NCBI GenBank assembly: GCA_963820315.1
Contig: CAWFZK010000034.1
Location: forward strand, 62,001-126,000
DNA length: 64,000 nucleotides
Direction: 5' to 3'
Source: JACVRW01 sp963820315
GTDB lineage: Bacteria > Actinomycetota > Thermoleophilia > Solirubrobacterales > Thermoleophilaceae
Positions 11,428-20,094 of the stretch are shown here, piece by piece. Under the pieces are notes generated by a model. The model ran no database searches and was not told the DNA's origin. It saw only the letters and a program-made list of their open reading frames with translations. Position 1 is the first letter of the stretch. Each line of letters starts with the position of its first letter. A program made the translations under genes and the position numbers.

Positions 11428-12165
11428 TCAGCCGCCGGCGCTGTCCGGGCCGCGGCGGGCCGTGATCGGCTTGACGTCGGCGCCCTGGGGCTTGCGGCCG
11501 GTCTGCTCGGCGAGCAGCTCCTCGACCTCCGTCAGCCGATTCGCGAGGCCGCGGATGGCGTCGGCGACCGGGTCGGGCAGATGGATCCAGTCGGCGTCCG
11601 GGCCCGAGGGCTTCTTGCCGTCGACGCGCACGGGATGGCCGGGATTGCCGACCACGGTGGAGTTCGGCGGCACGTCGTGGATGACCACCGAGTTGGCGCC
11701 GATCTTCGAGTTGGCTCCGACCTCGATCGGGCCGAGCAGCTTGGAGCCGGCCCCGATCATCACCTCGTCGCCGACGGTCGGGTGGCGCTTGCCGCGCGCG
11801 AAGCCCGTGCCGCCGAGGGTGACGCCCTGGTACATCGTCACGTGGTCGCCGACCTCGGCCGTCTCCCCGATCACGACTCCGGAGCCATGGTCGATGAAGA
11901 GCCCGCGCCCGACCTTCGCGGCGGGGTGGATCTCGATCCCGGTGGCGACGCGGGTGATGTTCGCCAGCACGCGGGGAACCAGCGGCACGCCGGCGTGGTG
12001 CAGCGCGTGGCAGATCCGGTGCGAGAGGATCGCCTGGACGCCGCCGTAGCTGAGCAGCATCTCGACCCGTCCGACGCTGTGCGCCGCAGGGTCGCGCTCC
12101 TGCGCGGCGGTGATGTCGTCGCGCAGCTCACGCGCCACGCGGGCGAATGTCCCCGAGCCGATCAT
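11428..12165 (-). CDS. cysE: Serine O-acetyltransferase
   Basis: Makes O-acetylserine from serine and acetyl-CoA for cysteine synthesis. 245 residues. An N-terminal helical part (LLSYGGVQAILSHRICHALH) is followed by the left-handed beta-helix with hexapeptide repeats: IEIHPAAKVGRGLFIDHGSG, VVIGETAEVGDHVTMYQGVT, GKRHPTVGDEVMIGAGSKLL, and NPGHPV at the end. The catalytic DHGSG His and Asp are present. This is the short EpsC-type form with a charged tail. The ATG overlaps the TGA of cysK (ATGA), so the two form an operon. Confidence 0.95.
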   Translation of the reverse strand: MIGSGTFARVARELRDDITAAQERDPAAHSVGRVEMLLSYGGVQAILSHRICHALHHAGVPLVPRVLANITRVATGIEIHPAAKVGRGLFIDHGSGVVIGETAEVGDHVTMYQGVTLGGTGFARGKRHPTVGDEVMIGAGSKLLGPIEVGANSKIGANSVVIHDVPPNSTVVGNPGHPVRVDGKKPSGPDADWIHLPDPVADAIRGLANRLTEVEELLAEQTGRKPQGADVKPITARRGPDSAGG

Positions 12166-13109
12166 GGCGCGAAGAAGGGCAGGCTCACGTAGCGCTCACC
12201 CGAGTCGGGGATGATCACGGTAATCCGCTTGCCGGAGAACTCGGGCCGCGAGCCGACGTCGATGGCTGCCCAGAGCGCCGCCCCACCTGAGATGCCGGCG
12301 AGCACCCCCTCACGGCGCGCGCACAGCCGCGCCAGCTCGAGGGCGTCCTCGTCGTCGACCGGGACGATCTCGTCGATCACCGCGCGGTTCAGGACCTCGG
12401 GCACGAAGCCCGGGCCGATTCCCTGGATCTTGTGCGGGCCCGGGTCGCCCCCGGACAGGACCGGCGAGCTCAGCGGCTCGACGCCGACCACGTACAGGTC
12501 GGGGTTGCGCTCCTTGAGGCGCTCGCCGCAGCCGGTGATCGTGCCTCCGGTGCCCACTCCGGCGACCAGCACGTCGACCTTGCCCTCCAGGTCGCGCCAG
12601 ATCTCCTCGGCGGTCGTGCGCCGGTGGATCTCCGGGTTGGCCGGATTCGAGAACTGGTTTGGGACGTAGCAGTTGCCGCGCTCGCGGCAGATCCGGCGCG
12701 CCTCCTCGACCGCCTCGTTCATGCCGCCCATCGACTCGACGAGCACCACCTCGGCGCCGTACAGCCGCAGCAGGTTCTCCCGCTCCCGGCTCATGCCCTG
12801 CGGCATCGTGATGATGATCTCGTAGCCCTTGGCGGCACAGACGAAGGCGAGCGCGAGCCCGGTGTTGCCGGAGGTCGACTCGACGATCGTGTTCCGGCCG
12901 GGCTCGATCCGGCCCTCGGCCTCGGCGGCCGCGATCATCGACACCCCGATGCGGTCCTTGACGCTGCCGCCCGGGTTGTAGGCCTCGAGCTTGGCGATCA
13001 GCTCCGCGTCGCACTCGGGGGCGACGCGCGTGAGCCGCACCATCGGCGTGTTGCCGACGAGATCGGCCAGGTTGTCCGGGATGGTGCGGGTCGGCGGCGA
13101 AACGCTCAT
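12162..13109 (-). CDS. cysK: Cysteine synthase (O-acetylserine sulfhydrylase)
   Basis: PLP enzyme joining O-acetylserine and sulfide to give cysteine. 315 residues. LVGNTPMVRL at 17-26, the PLP lysine K51 in YNPGGSVKDRIG, the substrate loop STSGNTGLALAF, the PNQFSNPANPEIH loop, the phosphate-binding GVGTGGTITG, and the C-terminal IIPDSGERYVS with the serine facing PLP. Length and motifs match CysK rather than cystathionine beta-synthase. It is upstream of and overlapping cysE. Confidence 0.95.
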   Translation of the reverse strand: MSVSPPTRTIPDNLADLVGNTPMVRLTRVAPECDAELIAKLEAYNPGGSVKDRIGVSMIAAAEAEGRIEPGRNTIVESTSGNTGLALAFVCAAKGYEIIITMPQGMSRERENLLRLYGAEVVLVESMGGMNEAVEEARRICRERGNCYVPNQFSNPANPEIHRRTTAEEIWRDLEGKVDVLVAGVGTGGTITGCGERLKERNPDLYVVGVEPLSSPVLSGGDPGPHKIQGIGPGFVPEVLNRAVIDEIVPVDDEDALELARLCARREGVLAGISGGAALWAAIDVGSRPEFSGKRITVIIPDSGERYVSLPFFAP

Positions 13110-13137
13110 CCGCCGACGAGGGTACCCGGCTCGGTTG

Positions 13138-13581
13138 CTAGTTCTCGCGCTTGTGGGCCCCGCGCCGGTGGGTCAGGCCGTCGAGGAGCACCTCGACCGG
13201 CGACCGGCGGTTCGCGTGCTCGAGCTCCTCGCGGATCTTCTGGACGTCGTCGGTCGTCGAGCCGGCCTTGCCGGCGGCGGCGCCGAGGCCCTCCGCCAGC
13301 TTCTCGAGCACGTCGGCGGTCCGCTCGAGCCCGGTCTTCGGGCCGATGCGCAGGCCGAGCACCTTGCGCCGGCGCGGCAGCAGCCCGCCGCGCTTCCCGC
13401 CCGCGCGGCCCAGCGCGAACCCGCCCGCCAGCGCGGCTGCCGTCACCCCTGCGGCGGCCAGCGGGCCCTTGGCCCGGCCGGCCGCCTCGGCCACCGACTC
13501 CCCCGCCTGCTTGGCCTTCGCAGCCGGCTTCGCGATCGTGCCGTTCGGCGACTGCGAGGATCTCGTGCGAGTCGCGGCCAT
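13138..13581 (-). CDS. Basic Ala/Gly/Arg-rich protein with one hydrophobic segment, unknown function
   Basis: 147 residues. A basic, low-complexity start is followed by an Ala/Gly-rich hydrophobic stretch (PLAAAGVTAAALAGGFALG, about 43-61), then a cluster of Arg/Lys (RRRKVLGLRIGPKTG) and a helical C-terminus ending in HRRGAHKREN. The order low-complexity/hydrophobic/RRK-VLG/amphipathic helix is the same as in the gene 5 bases upstream, so they are likely paralogues. A membrane-anchored or nucleoid-associated role is possible but unproved. Confidence 0.7.
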   Translation of the reverse strand: MAATRTRSSQSPNGTIAKPAAKAKQAGESVAEAAGRAKGPLAAAGVTAAALAGGFALGRAGGKRGGLLPRRRKVLGLRIGPKTGLERTADVLEKLAEGLGAAAGKAGSTTDDVQKIREELEHANRRSPVEVLLDGLTHRRGAHKREN

Positions 13582-13586
13582 GACCG

Positions 13587-14156
13587 CTAGTCCAGGACCT
13601 TGCCGATGCGCTCGGCTTGCTCGGCCACTCGCTCCATGTCCTTGGACACGGTCTTGGTCGTCTGGCCGAAGGACTTGCTCGCCTTGCCGACGGTCTTGGC
13701 CATCGACTTGACGTCGATGTCCGGCCGGCTGATCGAGCGCGGGACGGGCACGCCGAGGACGCTCTTGCGGCGCGTCTTGTTGCGCAGCAGGATGCCGCCC
13801 GCGACGCCTGCCACACCAGCGGCGGTGGCGCCGACCGCAAGTGCCGGCCCCTTGGCCTTGCTGGCGACCTGCTTGGCGGTGTCGACCACGCCGTTGCTCC
13901 CGTTGCGACGGGTCTGGCTGCTGCGGCTCTGCGAGCGGCCGCTGCTCGAGCTGCGGCTCTGCGGGCTCTGCTTGCGGGCGCTCGAACCGCCGCTCGACCG
14001 CTTCGCGCCGTTGCTCGAACGAGACGCGGATGCACTGCGCGTCGAACGCGACTTCGCTCCAGACGAGCTCGCCTTGGCTCTGCTCTTCGATGCGGAACCG
14101 CTCGACGAGCGACTCTTCGTCTGTTTACTGCCTGAGGCCTTGCTGTTCGCCGCCAC
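13587..14156 (-). CDS. Ser/Arg/Lys-rich low-complexity protein with hydrophobic segment, paralogue of neighbour
   Basis: 189 residues from GTG 14156. The first about 85 residues are almost entirely Ser, Arg, Lys, Ala and Gly (for example SSGSASKSRAKASSSG), resembling histone-like or SR-type tails. A hydrophobic Ala/Gly/Val segment (about 100-122) follows, then NKTRRKSVLGVPVPRS and a Lys-rich amphipathic helix with MAKTVGKASKSFGQTTKTV. The basic tail suggests nucleic-acid or anionic-surface binding. It is upstream of its paralogue and divergent from the MBL-fold gene. Confidence 0.7.
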   Translation of the reverse strand: MAANSKASGSKQTKSRSSSGSASKSRAKASSSGAKSRSTRSASASRSSNGAKRSSGGSSARKQSPQSRSSSSGRSQSRSSQTRRNGSNGVVDTAKQVASKAKGPALAVGATAAGVAGVAGGILLRNKTRRKSVLGVPVPRSISRPDIDVKSMAKTVGKASKSFGQTTKTVSKDMERVAEQAERIGKVLD

Positions 14157-14193
14157 CGCTCATCCCTCTTCGATCTAGGACACTCGTCACGCT

Positions 14194-14223
14194 TTGACTA
14201 CCCATCAATCTCGCTGGTAATCC
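14194..14223 (+). promoter_or_regulatory. Candidate sigma-70-type promoter for the MBL-fold gene
   Basis: TTGACT (-35) and TAATCC (-10) separated by 18 bases, in an AT-richer stretch between divergent genes. Predicted transcription would start near 14230. This leaves a short leader for a TTG start at 14266 but almost none for the in-frame TTG at 14236, which favours the later start. Seen by eye only. Confidence 0.45.
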
Positions 14224-14265
14224 CGCAAGAGACTGTTGCCACAAACCTTTCTGGGGGACATCGCC

Positions 14266-15261
14266 TTGACCCACCCGATTGCGCTCGAACCCGTCGACGC
14301 CCTGACGATCACGACGCTGGTCGACAACGTGACCGACTCGCTGCTGCTGGACGAGGGACCTGCGCTGCGACCGCCGATGACGGGCGGGCCGCGCATGCCG
14401 GCACGGTTCATCGAGGGAGGAGAGAGCGACGACGCCCTGCGCGCGGAGCACGGCTTCGCGGCACTCGTCACGGTCACGAAGAACGGTCGCGACACGCGCG
14501 TTCTGTTCGACGCCGGCAGGACGCCGGACGGCCTCGTGCACAACATGCGCCGGCTCGGGATCGACCCGACCGACATCGACATCATCGTCCTCAGCCACGG
14601 GCACTGGGACCACACGACGGGCATGGACGGGCTCGTCGGCGCGCTCGGCAGCCCCAGCATGCCGGTGCTGATCCATCCCGAGTTCTGGTCGCGGCGGCGC
14701 GTCGCGCTCCCGGGCCGCGAGCCGGTCGAGCTGCCCTCGACGAGCAAGAGCGCGCTCGAGGGCGCAGGCTTCGAGATCGTCGAGGAGCGCCAGCCGAGCT
14801 TCCTGCTCGACGGCTCCCTGCTCGTGACGGGCGAGGTCGATCGCGCCAGCGACTTCGAGCGCGGCTTCCCGGGTCACGAGGCTCACCGCGACGGCGACTG
14901 GCGGCCCGACCCGCTGATCCTCGACGACCAGGCACTCGTCGCGAACGTCCGCGGCCGCGGGCTCGTCGTGCTCACCGGCTGCGGCCACTCGGGGATCGTC
15001 AACATCGCCCGCTACACGCGCAAGCTGACGGGCGACGAGCGGCTGCACGCTCTCGTCGGCGGCTTCCACCTCAGCGGACCGGCCTTCGAGCCGATCATCG
15101 AGCCCACCTGCGACGCGCTCGCCGAGCTCGCGCCCGACTATCTCGTGCCGACCCACTGCACGGGCTGGCGCGCAACGCACGCCCTCGCCGCCCGCTTCCC
15201 CAGTGCGTTCATCCAGAATTCCGTGGGAACCCGCTTCGAGTTCGCGGCCGGGGAAGGGTGA
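14266..15261 (+). CDS. Metallo-beta-lactamase-fold metallohydrolase
   Basis: 331 residues from TTG 14266, which has a GGGGGA ribosome site about 8 bases upstream; an alternative TTG lies at 14236. The zinc motif HGHWDH is at 111-116 (LSHGHWDHTTGMDGLV), with later ligands in VVLTGCGHSGIVNI and GGFHLSG. The sequence resembles the subgroup annotated as 7,8-dihydropterin-6-methyl-4-(beta-D-ribofuranosyl)aminobenzene-5'-phosphate synthase-like proteins, whose true substrates are mostly unknown. The stop overlaps the next start (TGATG), so it is co-translated with the TMEM175 gene. Confidence 0.85.
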   Translation: MTHPIALEPVDALTITTLVDNVTDSLLLDEGPALRPPMTGGPRMPARFIEGGESDDALRAEHGFAALVTVTKNGRDTRVLFDAGRTPDGLVHNMRRLGIDPTDIDIIVLSHGHWDHTTGMDGLVGALGSPSMPVLIHPEFWSRRRVALPGREPVELPSTSKSALEGAGFEIVEERQPSFLLDGSLLVTGEVDRASDFERGFPGHEAHRDGDWRPDPLILDDQALVANVRGRGLVVLTGCGHSGIVNIARYTRKLTGDERLHALVGGFHLSGPAFEPIIEPTCDALAELAPDYLVPTHCTGWRATHALAARFPSAFIQNSVGTRFEFAAGEG

Positions 15262-15908
15262 TGCGCGAGCGCTTCACGAGCGGACGGCTCGAGGCCTTCA
15301 GCGACGGCGTGTTCGCGATCGCGGCGACCCTCCTCGTGCTCGAGATCAGCGTGCCGGAGAGCGGCTTCGACGATCTCTGGCAGGCGATCCGCGACGAGTG
15401 GCCGTCCTATCTCGCCTACACGACGAGCTTCTTCACGATCGGCGGCCTGTGGGCAGCGCACCACGGGCTGTTCAGACGGCTCGAGAGCGTCAACGTGACC
15501 ATGATGCGGCTCAACCTGCTGCTGCTCTGGGCCGTGGCGTTCCTGCCGTTCCCCACGATGCTGACGGCCGAAGCGCTTCAGCGTGAAAGCGATGCGCCGG
15601 AGCGCACGGCCGTGCTCTTCTACGGCGGAGCGCTGCTGTTCATCTCGTGCGTGATCACGGTCATGACCGTCTACGCCGCGCGACACCGCGAGCTGCTGAG
15701 GGAGGATGTGACGGACGCGGAGCTCCGCTGGTTGAACTCACGCCTCCGCCCGACGCCCGGCTTCTACGGAGCCATCCTCCTCCTCGCCCTGCTGGCGCCG
15801 CGCGGGGCCGTCTGGATGTTCCTCGTCGTCTCGCTGGCGAGCGCGCTCGTCCCGGACATGCCGAAGCGCGAGCGAGGGCAGCGGCGAGCGGACTCATCGG
15901 CGAGCTAG
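15261..15908 (+). CDS. TMEM175 family (DUF1211) potassium channel-like membrane protein
   Basis: 215 residues from ATG 15261 (GTG 15258 also possible). The family signature R-x3-FSDG appears at residues 9-16 (RLEAFSDG) and leads into VFAIAATLLVLEI. About five to six hydrophobic segments follow, including SFFTIGGLWAAHHGLF, LNLLLLWAVAFLPFPTML and FYGAILLLALL. Bacterial members have a single six-helix repeat and assemble into K+-selective channels. The charged C-terminus (KRERGQRRA) is cytoplasmic. Ion selectivity is inferred from the family only. Confidence 0.88.
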   Translation: MRERFTSGRLEAFSDGVFAIAATLLVLEISVPESGFDDLWQAIRDEWPSYLAYTTSFFTIGGLWAAHHGLFRRLESVNVTMMRLNLLLLWAVAFLPFPTMLTAEALQRESDAPERTAVLFYGGALLFISCVITVMTVYAARHRELLREDVTDAELRWLNSRLRPTPGFYGAILLLALLAPRGAVWMFLVVSLASALVPDMPKRERGQRRADSSAS

Positions 15909-15924
15909 GACGGTCCCTACGCTG

Positions 15925-16470
15925 TTGGGGGTGGACACGCTCCGCCCTCGGATCGACTCTCTGGCGTTCGCGCTCGCGCTCGCCCTTCTGGCTTGGCCCG
16001 CGATCGGATTCGTCGCCGAGCAGAACGGCGGGGCGGCGATCATGTGCGCGATGTGCCTCGTCGGTCTCGTCGCCGGTCGGATCGGCGGCGTGCCCGGGAA
16101 GGTGCTGCTGCCCGTCGCCTTCGGGCTCACGGTGGTCCTGTTCCTGATCTGGATCGACTCTCCCGTCGGCCCGCACAAGACCAGCGCGCTCGCGCACGTG
16201 ATCGGCGGGACGCTCGCGGGATGGGCCCTGGCCGAGACGCTGCGCCGCCGCATCAGCGACCCGGTCCTGGTCGCGCTCCTGGCGCTCTCGGCGGTGATCG
16301 CCCTCACCGTCGTCTGGGAGCTCGGCGAGTACGCGGGCGATCTGCTGTTGGGCACGTCGCTCAGACCGAGCATGGGCGACTCGGCGGAGGACATCCTTCT
16401 CGGCAGCGCCGGCGGCCTTGTCGGGATCACCTTCGCGAGCGTGCTCGCGTCCCTGCGGCGGGGCGGCTGA
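15925..16470 (+). CDS. Small multi-pass membrane protein (DUF2238/YjdF-like pattern)
   Basis: 181 residues if TTG 15925 is the start; GTG 15931 is an alternative. Five to six hydrophobic helices. The end carries VVWELGEYAGDLLLGTSL and MGDSAEDILLGSAGGLVG, a WE-x-GE-...-GD-x2-D-...-G-x3-G pattern I associate with DUF2238/YjdF-like membrane proteins. No function is known for that group. It sits 16 bases after the TMEM175 gene and 10 bases before the SnoaL-like gene, on the same strand. Confidence 0.72.
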   Translation: MGVDTLRPRIDSLAFALALALLAWPAIGFVAEQNGGAAIMCAMCLVGLVAGRIGGVPGKVLLPVAFGLTVVLFLIWIDSPVGPHKTSALAHVIGGTLAGWALAETLRRRISDPVLVALLALSAVIALTVVWELGEYAGDLLLGTSLRPSMGDSAEDILLGSAGGLVGITFASVLASLRRGG

Positions 16471-16480
16471 TCGGCGGGCG

Positions 16481-16855
16481 ATGTCGCAGGAGAACGTGGG
16501 AATCGTGCGCAGCTTCCTCGTCCTCGATGACTTCGACGAGGCGCTGAGGTACGCCGATCCCGGCATCGTCTGGAACCCAGTAGAGGAGTCGCCGGCGCAG
16601 GGTCATGACGCGGTTCGAGCGAGCACGCTGCGCTGGAAGAACGAGTGGGCCGACTACGAGCTGATTCCCGAGGAGTTCGCCGACATCGGTGACCGTGTGG
16701 TCGTGACGGTGCGCTTCCGAGCGCGTGGCCGAAGAAGTGGGATCGAGGTCGACGCCCGCCTCTACGACGTCTTCACGCTCAGCGACGGCAGGATCGTGCG
16801 CATGGATCAGTTCACGGAGGAGTCCGAAGCGCTTCAAGCCGCGCGCGGGGAGTAG
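16481..16855 (+). CDS. SnoaL-like / NTF2-fold protein
   Basis: 124 residues beginning MSQENVGIVRSF. It has the cone-fold pattern: an early helix, YADPGIVWNPVEESPAQGHD, then strands RVVVTVRFRARGRRSGIEVD and VFTLSDGRIVRMDQF. NTF2-fold proteins include polyketide cyclases, isomerases and binding proteins; no catalytic residues can be assigned here. A second, broken copy opening with MSQENV is at 28921, and the 24 bases around both starts are nearly identical. Confidence 0.85.
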   Translation: MSQENVGIVRSFLVLDDFDEALRYADPGIVWNPVEESPAQGHDAVRASTLRWKNEWADYELIPEEFADIGDRVVVTVRFRARGRRSGIEVDARLYDVFTLSDGRIVRMDQFTEESEALQAARGE

Positions 16856-16923
16856 CTCGGCGGCTGTGCGCGCAGGACTCCGGGCGTTGCACCTGCGGCG
16901 CCCAGGCCGTACCGTCGGCACCC

Positions 16924-18159
16924 ATGTCACGCGCGATCCCACTCGCGCCCGAGGATCGGGCGATCCTCGACCTCGAGGGGCCCACGATCGCCGGGCACAC
17001 CTGCAAGGTCGTGCTGATCGAGGCCGGGGATCCGGACGTGGATGCGCTTCGGGCCCACGTCGCCGCGCGCATCGCCGACGTGCCGCAGCTCACCTGGCGG
17101 CTCGGCGGATCGGAGGGTGAGCCGGCCTGGATCCCCGATCCCGACTTCGAGCTGACGAGCCACGTGACCGGCAGTGTGAGCAGCGCGCCCCTCGACCGCG
17201 CGGGCCTGAGGGTCGAGGTGGCGCGGCTCTTCGAGCGGCGCCTCGACCGCCGGCGGCCGCTGTGGCAGATGGACCTGGTGCCGCTGCGGTCAGGGTACGC
17301 GCTCGTCTGGCGCATCCACCACGCGCTCGCCGACGGCACGGCGGCCATGCGCTTCGCACGCGGCGTTCTCTGGGACGAGGCGGCCGGCGGCGGGCAGCCC
17401 GTCCGCGCCGCCCATCACGCCTCCGACGACGCGCGCCGCCGGCGCCACCTCGCCGGGTTCGTGCATCGCGAGCTCTCGCGGTCGCGGGCGGGGTCACCCT
17501 TCGACGGGGCGATCGGCACGCGCCGCCAGGTGGCGTTCGCTCGCATCCGGCTCGCGCCGCTCCACCACAGCGCCAAGGCGGCGTGCGGCGCGACGGTCAA
17601 CGACGCCGTGCTGACCGTCGTGGCCGGCGCCCTGCGCCGCTGGCTTGCCGCGCACCACGGATCGCTCGGCGCTCTCCGCGTGAAGGTCCCGGTGAGCCTT
17701 CACCACGATGACGAGGCCGGCAACCGCGATTCGTTCTTCTGCGTCTCGCTGCCCCTCGACGAACCCGATCCGGCCACGCGCCTGCGCGCCGTCAAGGCCG
17801 AGACGGCCCTGCGCAAGGCGGAGCACGACGCCCAGACGATGGACGAACTGCTGCAGGACCTGGGCACCGTCTCGCCTCGCTTGCGCGCGTTCGCGTCACG
17901 CGTGCAGGCGAGCCCGCGCCACTTCGCGCTCAACGTCTCGAACGTCCCCGGGCCCAGGGGACCGGTATCGGTCCTGGGCGCGCCGGTGACGTCCGTGCAC
18001 TCGATCGCCGAGATCGCCGAGCGCCACGCCCTGCGGATCGCCGTGGTGTCGGTCGGCGGCCTCCTCTGCTTCGGCTTCTGCGCCGACCCCGACGTCCTCG
18101 ACGACGTTCAGGCGATGGCCGACGGCGTTGAGGCGGAGGCGGCGGTGCTCGTGGCGTGA
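16924..18159 (+). CDS. Wax ester synthase/acyl-CoA:diacylglycerol acyltransferase (WS/DGAT) family protein
   Basis: 411 residues. The condensing-enzyme motif HHxxxDG is present as HHALADG at 132-138. Other family blocks are RRPLWQMDLVPL before it, ATVNDAVLTVVAGALRRWL, VKVPVSLHH, and the C-terminal NVSNVPGPRGPVSVLGAPV. These enzymes esterify fatty alcohols or diacylglycerol with acyl-CoA to make storage lipids, usually at the inner membrane face. It is slightly short against the about 450-residue average. Monocistronic as far as can be seen. Confidence 0.9.
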   Translation: MSRAIPLAPEDRAILDLEGPTIAGHTCKVVLIEAGDPDVDALRAHVAARIADVPQLTWRLGGSEGEPAWIPDPDFELTSHVTGSVSSAPLDRAGLRVEVARLFERRLDRRRPLWQMDLVPLRSGYALVWRIHHALADGTAAMRFARGVLWDEAAGGGQPVRAAHHASDDARRRRHLAGFVHRELSRSRAGSPFDGAIGTRRQVAFARIRLAPLHHSAKAACGATVNDAVLTVVAGALRRWLAAHHGSLGALRVKVPVSLHHDDEAGNRDSFFCVSLPLDEPDPATRLRAVKAETALRKAEHDAQTMDELLQDLGTVSPRLRAFASRVQASPRHFALNVSNVPGPRGPVSVLGAPVTSVHSIAEIAERHALRIAVVSVGGLLCFGFCADPDVLDDVQAMADGVEAEAAVLVA

Positions 18160-18242
18160 GCCCCGGGCGGGCGCCGGCGCACTACGCCGCCCCCGAAGTC
18201 GCGTCCTGATCCAGATTGGCGCCTCGCGCGAAGGTACGGGAC

Positions 18243-18755
18243 ATGGACATGGGTGCACGGATGATGGCCGAGCGCAAGGCGGCGTTGCTGGAGTGCGCCG
18301 GGCAGCCGAAGCGGCCGGAGCCGAACAGGCCACGCTCCCGGCGCATGCAGTGGCCGGCGGGCGTGGTCGCCGCGCTCGCATGCTCGGCAGCGCTCGCCGG
18401 ACTCGGCGCGGGAGCGCTGCTGTTCACCGGCGACGGCGAGCGCACGCTTGCGATGCAATCGCAGATCCAGCAAGCCTCGGCCGAGCTGGAGGTCAGCGAC
18501 GATGGGGCGACCCTTGTCGCCAACGGCCTTCCGCCGGCGCCCGCCGGGGAGACCTACATGGTCTGGCTCAAGCGCCCGGGCCTAGATGCCCCCGAGCCGA
18601 CGTCCGTGCTGTTCACCCCACGCAGCGACGGCACGGCGACCGCGGCGGTGCCGGGCTCCCTGGACGACGTGGAGGCCGTGCTCGTCAACACCGAGCCGCT
18701 CGGCGGAGCGAGGACGCCGACCTCAAAACCCCACCTCGCCGCCACGCTCACCTGA
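18243..18755 (+). CDS. Anti-sigma-K factor RskA C-terminal domain protein lacking a zinc-binding anti-sigma domain
   Basis: 170 residues from ATG 18243. A short basic N-terminus is followed by one transmembrane helix (WPAGVVAALACSAALAGLGA, about 37-56). The outer domain then carries the RskA pattern: MQSQIQQASAELEVSDDGAT, VANGLPPAPAGETYMVWL, and VPGSLDDVEAVLVNTEPLGG. The cytoplasmic part is too short for the H-x3-C-x2-C anti-sigma domain, and no ECF sigma factor gene is adjacent. It may sense or bind something at the surface independently of sigma control. Confidence 0.72.
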   Translation: MDMGARMMAERKAALLECAGQPKRPEPNRPRSRRMQWPAGVVAALACSAALAGLGAGALLFTGDGERTLAMQSQIQQASAELEVSDDGATLVANGLPPAPAGETYMVWLKRPGLDAPEPTSVLFTPRSDGTATAAVPGSLDDVEAVLVNTEPLGGARTPTSKPHLAATLT

Positions 18756-18952
18756 GATCTCCTCCGACTCGTTCGCGCCGTTGAAGGAATCGTCGATATC
18801 GCCCGCGGGCTGTTCGCGCGGTGGCTGGGGTCGGCGTGCCCGCGGCGCCTAGAAGGGTGACGCCGGCCAGTCCGGCGCCGGCTCTGCCGGTCTGTTTCCC
18901 GGTTGGGACGGTGAAGTGATCCGGTCGCGGGGCCGGTTGCGAATCATCGTGC

Positions 18953-19964
18953 ATGATGTCTGGCGCACAAACAGACAGCTCCTGCGGGGCCTGGACCGCT
19001 GGCAGCCGTAGCCGTCGTCGCTGGATCGCGGCGATCTCCGCCGTCGTCGCGCTGGCGGCAGTCGCCACCGGGGCCGATCGCGGCGTCGGCTGAGCCGCCG
19101 CCGCCAGGGGCCAGCGGCATTCTCCACGGCTTCCTGGAGAAGGACGGGTTCCTCAGGACGATCGACCATCCCGACGCCGCGACGATCCCCTCCACCCCGG
19201 ACGACCTTACGGGGACGGCCACTCTCGGTATCAACGATCGCGGCGAGATCGTGGGCGTGTACCAGGGCCGCGACCGGGTCTTCCGCCATTTCGTGCGCGA
19301 TCGGAAGGGCCGCTTCACGATCATCGACGATCCCCCGGGAACGAGCGCCGACCTGCTCAGCTACGAGACGACCGACATCGGCAACCGCGGCGAAATCACG
19401 GGCTTCTACAACGACGATCGGGGATTCACGACAATCGGCTTCCTGCGCACCAGGAAGGGCCGGTTCATCGACATCCGCGTCCCGGGTTCCCTGGTCACGG
19501 CGCCGTTCAAGATCAACGACCGGCGGCAGGTCGTGGGCATCTACATCGACCGGAGTGGGCAGCACGGCTTCCTTTGGGACGACGGCAACTTCCAGACGAT
19601 CGACGTCGCGGGCGCTGCGGCGACCGGGGCCGTCGGCATCAACAACCGCGGCCAGATCGTCGGCACCTACACCGACATGGGCGGAAGGCCCCACGGTTTC
19701 CAGCGCGACAGACGGGGCGCCGTCACCACACTCCCCGACGCGCCCGGCGCCGACCTGGCGATCGAAGCAACGATTCCGAGCGCCATCAACGATCGCGGCC
19801 AGATAGTGGGCGGGGTCATCGACTCCCAAGGAGTAACGCGAGGCTTCCGGCTCGAACGTGGCCGGTTCAGGCTGATCGAAGCTTCGGACGCCGCCTCCAC
19901 CCTCGCGCGAGACATCAACAACCGCGGGTGGATCGTCGGCGACTACGAGTCCAAGCGGCCATAG
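18953..19964 (+). pseudogene. Secreted HAF-repeat protein, single frameshift in a G4 run
   Basis: From ATG 18953 (or 18956) the frame encodes a Tat-like signal peptide (SRSRRRWIAAISAVVALAAV) but stops at 19093. If one G is removed from the GGGG at 19070-19073 the frame runs on as PIAASAEPPPPGASGILHGF and joins the long 3' frame to 19964. The product is about 336 residues with at least six HAF-type repeats of the form GF...G.F.TIDxPGA...GINDRGQIVG. Such repeats form extracellular beta-propellers. A homopolymer sequencing error is the simplest explanation. The three-nucleotide context otherwise shows an intact coding pattern. Confidence 0.7.
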
Positions 19965-20094
19965 GCGCTCGCAGCTCCACGGCCGGCAAGCGAGCAATTG
20001 CGGCTCCCGCTTCGCCGCGATGAGGTCACGCGTGCGATTCCTAGCGTGTCGGCCGCAGCTGAGCTAGGGTGGACGCGTTGGAGAGTAGGCCGGC

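Noticed and set aside
18849..19997. Long open frame on the minus strand across the HAF-repeat gene
   Set aside because: Its product is Val/Asp/Arg-rich without known motifs and is antisense to clear HAF repeats; typical GC-rich shadow.
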